Below are positions 5,666-5,703 of a stretch of 5,703 nucleotides of DNA, in pieces. The stretch is from the NCBI GenBank assembly GCA_023390785.1, contig JAEWCE010000149.1, positions 1 through 5,703 on the forward strand, given 5' to 3'. A program made the position numbers and the translations under genes. The stretch's first letter is position 1; each line of letters starts with the position of its first letter. The stretch comes from Pseudomonadota bacterium (GTDB taxonomy: Bacteria > Pseudomonadota > Alphaproteobacteria > Rhizobiales > Devosiaceae). Below the pieces are notes generated by a model that saw only the letters and a list, made by a program, of their open reading frames with translations, was not told the origin of the DNA and made no database searches.

Positions 5666-5703
5666 CGGCAGGTCGCTCCCAAGCGATCTCGCCCCAATAG
5701 AGC

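Overview
The window looks like chromosomal DNA from a GC-rich alphaproteobacterium, most likely of the Hyphomicrobiales (rhizobial) type. The evidence is the strong G/C bias at third codon positions, the mix of protein families, and a GC-rich palindromic repeat of a kind common in the intergenic regions of such genomes. I cannot name the genus. No tRNA, rRNA, CRISPR array, transposase or phage gene is visible.

Layout from left to right: a divergent SelO/YdiU-family protein adenylyltransferase on the plus strand (41-1480) overlaps tail-to-tail with a CHASE2-domain class III adenylate cyclase on the minus strand (1432-3477). Upstream of the cyclase start is a 301-base gene-free stretch (3478-3778). 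It holds two copies of a 49-base, two-hairpin GC-rich repeat in inverted orientation, plus a short direct repeat close to the cyclase start. Next come a secreted FecR-domain protein on the minus strand (3779-4582), a 211-base divergent intergenic region with nested inverted repeats and a possible promoter, a small DUF3307-type membrane protein on the plus strand (4794-5180), and, 20 bases beyond it and convergent, a stand-alone cyclic-nucleotide-binding-domain protein on the minus strand (5201-5665).

Three of the five genes fit one signalling theme. The cyclase has a complete set of catalytic residues and a large periplasmic CHASE2 sensor domain. The FecR-domain protein is predicted to be periplasmic, and its gene lies upstream of the cyclase on the same strand. 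The small cNMP-domain protein could be a cytosolic reader, although its phosphate-binding cassette has Tyr where Arg is expected. A pathway of periplasmic FecR partner, CHASE2 sensor, cAMP, then cNMP-domain effector is inference from gene content and order, not demonstrated. SelO and the DUF3307 protein have no visible link to it.

The items most worth a second look are the FecR/CHASE2-cyclase pairing, the altered cNMP-binding cassette, the cysteine-free SelO variant, and the REPIN-like inverted pair of two-hairpin repeats between the FecR and cyclase genes.
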